A DNA stretch of 42,751 nt from Patescibacteria group bacterium (GTDB taxonomy: Bacteria; Patescibacteriota; Patescibacteriia; Buchananbacterales; GWA2-38-13), in assembly GCA_028712155.1 (NCBI GenBank), contig JAQTQO010000009.1:1-42751 (forward strand). Reading direction: 5' to 3'. Below are positions 42,616 to 42,751 of this stretch, one piece after another. The notes beneath the pieces are model-generated. The model was not told where the DNA came from. It searched no databases and saw only the letters and a program-made list of their open reading frames with translations. Within the stretch, counting starts at the first letter, position 1; each line of letters starts with the position of its first letter. The translations under genes were made by a program, and so were the position numbers.

Positions 42616-42751
42616 ATGCCCCAGCCCAAAAAAATCCTCATCGTCGAGGATGAACCGAATTTGTTGGAGCTCTACCGTTTGGCGCTGGAGCGGGATGGGG
42701 TTGAAGTTTTTACGGCATCTAACGGCGAGGCGGGGATGATGGTGGTGCGCG
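42616..42751 (+). CDS. Response regulator, receiver domain, cut by the window end
   Basis: Only the first 45 residues are visible: KKILIVEDEPNLLELYRLAL with the acidic pair of the receiver pocket, then VFTASNGEAGMM. The phospho-acceptor Asp lies beyond the window. ATG 42616 is preferred over ATG 42607 because GAAGGA at 42601-42606 would be too close to the latter. No kinase is adjacent in the window. The histidine kinase at 21723 lacks a receiver and could in principle need such a partner, but nothing links the two. Confidence 0.88.
   Translation, partial: MPQPKKILIVEDEPNLLELYRLALERDGVEVFTASNGEAGMMVVR

Noticed and set aside
1-42751. Alternative genetic code (UGA as Gly, as in Gracilibacteria/SR1)
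   Set aside because: TGA ends several genes at natural positions (for example the RraA-like gene and GT-C member 1), and no gene needs TGA read-through.

Overview
The window reads like a chromosomal segment of a Candidate Phyla Radiation / Patescibacteria (Parcubacteria-like) bacterium. This is an inference from gene style, since no rRNA or tRNA is present: a giant secreted multi-domain protein ending in a peptidoglycan-binding module, cell-surface repeats of the 'VYLIENG.KRHIA' kind, a 7TM-GAF sensor kinase, and long runs of membrane glycosyltransferases. The code is standard (TAA, TAG and TGA all act as stops). Most of the window is GC-rich, with two clearly AT-rich islands, at about 16.17-16.77 kb and 20.3-22.9 kb, that look acquired.

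Left third (1-17.2 kb): surface and secreted proteins. The 3' 12.26 kb of a giant gene (at least 4,086 aa) encodes DUF2341, LamG-like, Ig-like and Fn3 domains, carboxypeptidase-regulatory-like repeats, S-layer-like repeats and a PG-binding domain. An apparently complete type I phosphodiesterase domain is embedded in one Fn3 domain. Next comes a secreted beta-propeller/Fn3/lipase/PKD/dockerin-like protein. A truncated copy of its tail lies beyond an AT-rich insertion that carries a small Cys-rich membrane protein.

Middle (17.2-29.4 kb): metabolism and signalling. An RraA-like aldolase and a SAM methyltransferase overlap by ATGA, followed by a divergent sugar-nucleotidyltransferase and a convergent Nudix hydrolase. 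Then, behind a near-consensus promoter, an alpha-oxoamine synthase is directly followed (3-nt gap) by a 7TM-GAF histidine kinase. This gene pair resembles the cqsA/cqsS and lqsA/lqsS autoinducer synthase/sensor arrangement and is the most interesting candidate system here. A DUF3137-like membrane protein, a UDP-glucuronate 4-epimerase-like SDR, a 0.7-kb intergenic region with a duplicated 102-bp stem-loop element, and a fused tandem phosphoribosyltransferase (one half with a degenerate PRPP loop) follow.

Right third (27.8-42.75 kb): a secreted HExxH metalloprotein, argS, and six GT-C (GT39/PMT-like) membrane glycosyltransferases in near-tandem array, interrupted by one reverse-strand FAD-dependent UGM/amine-oxidase-like enzyme. 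The array probably builds or decorates extracellular glycans. The window ends inside a response regulator gene.
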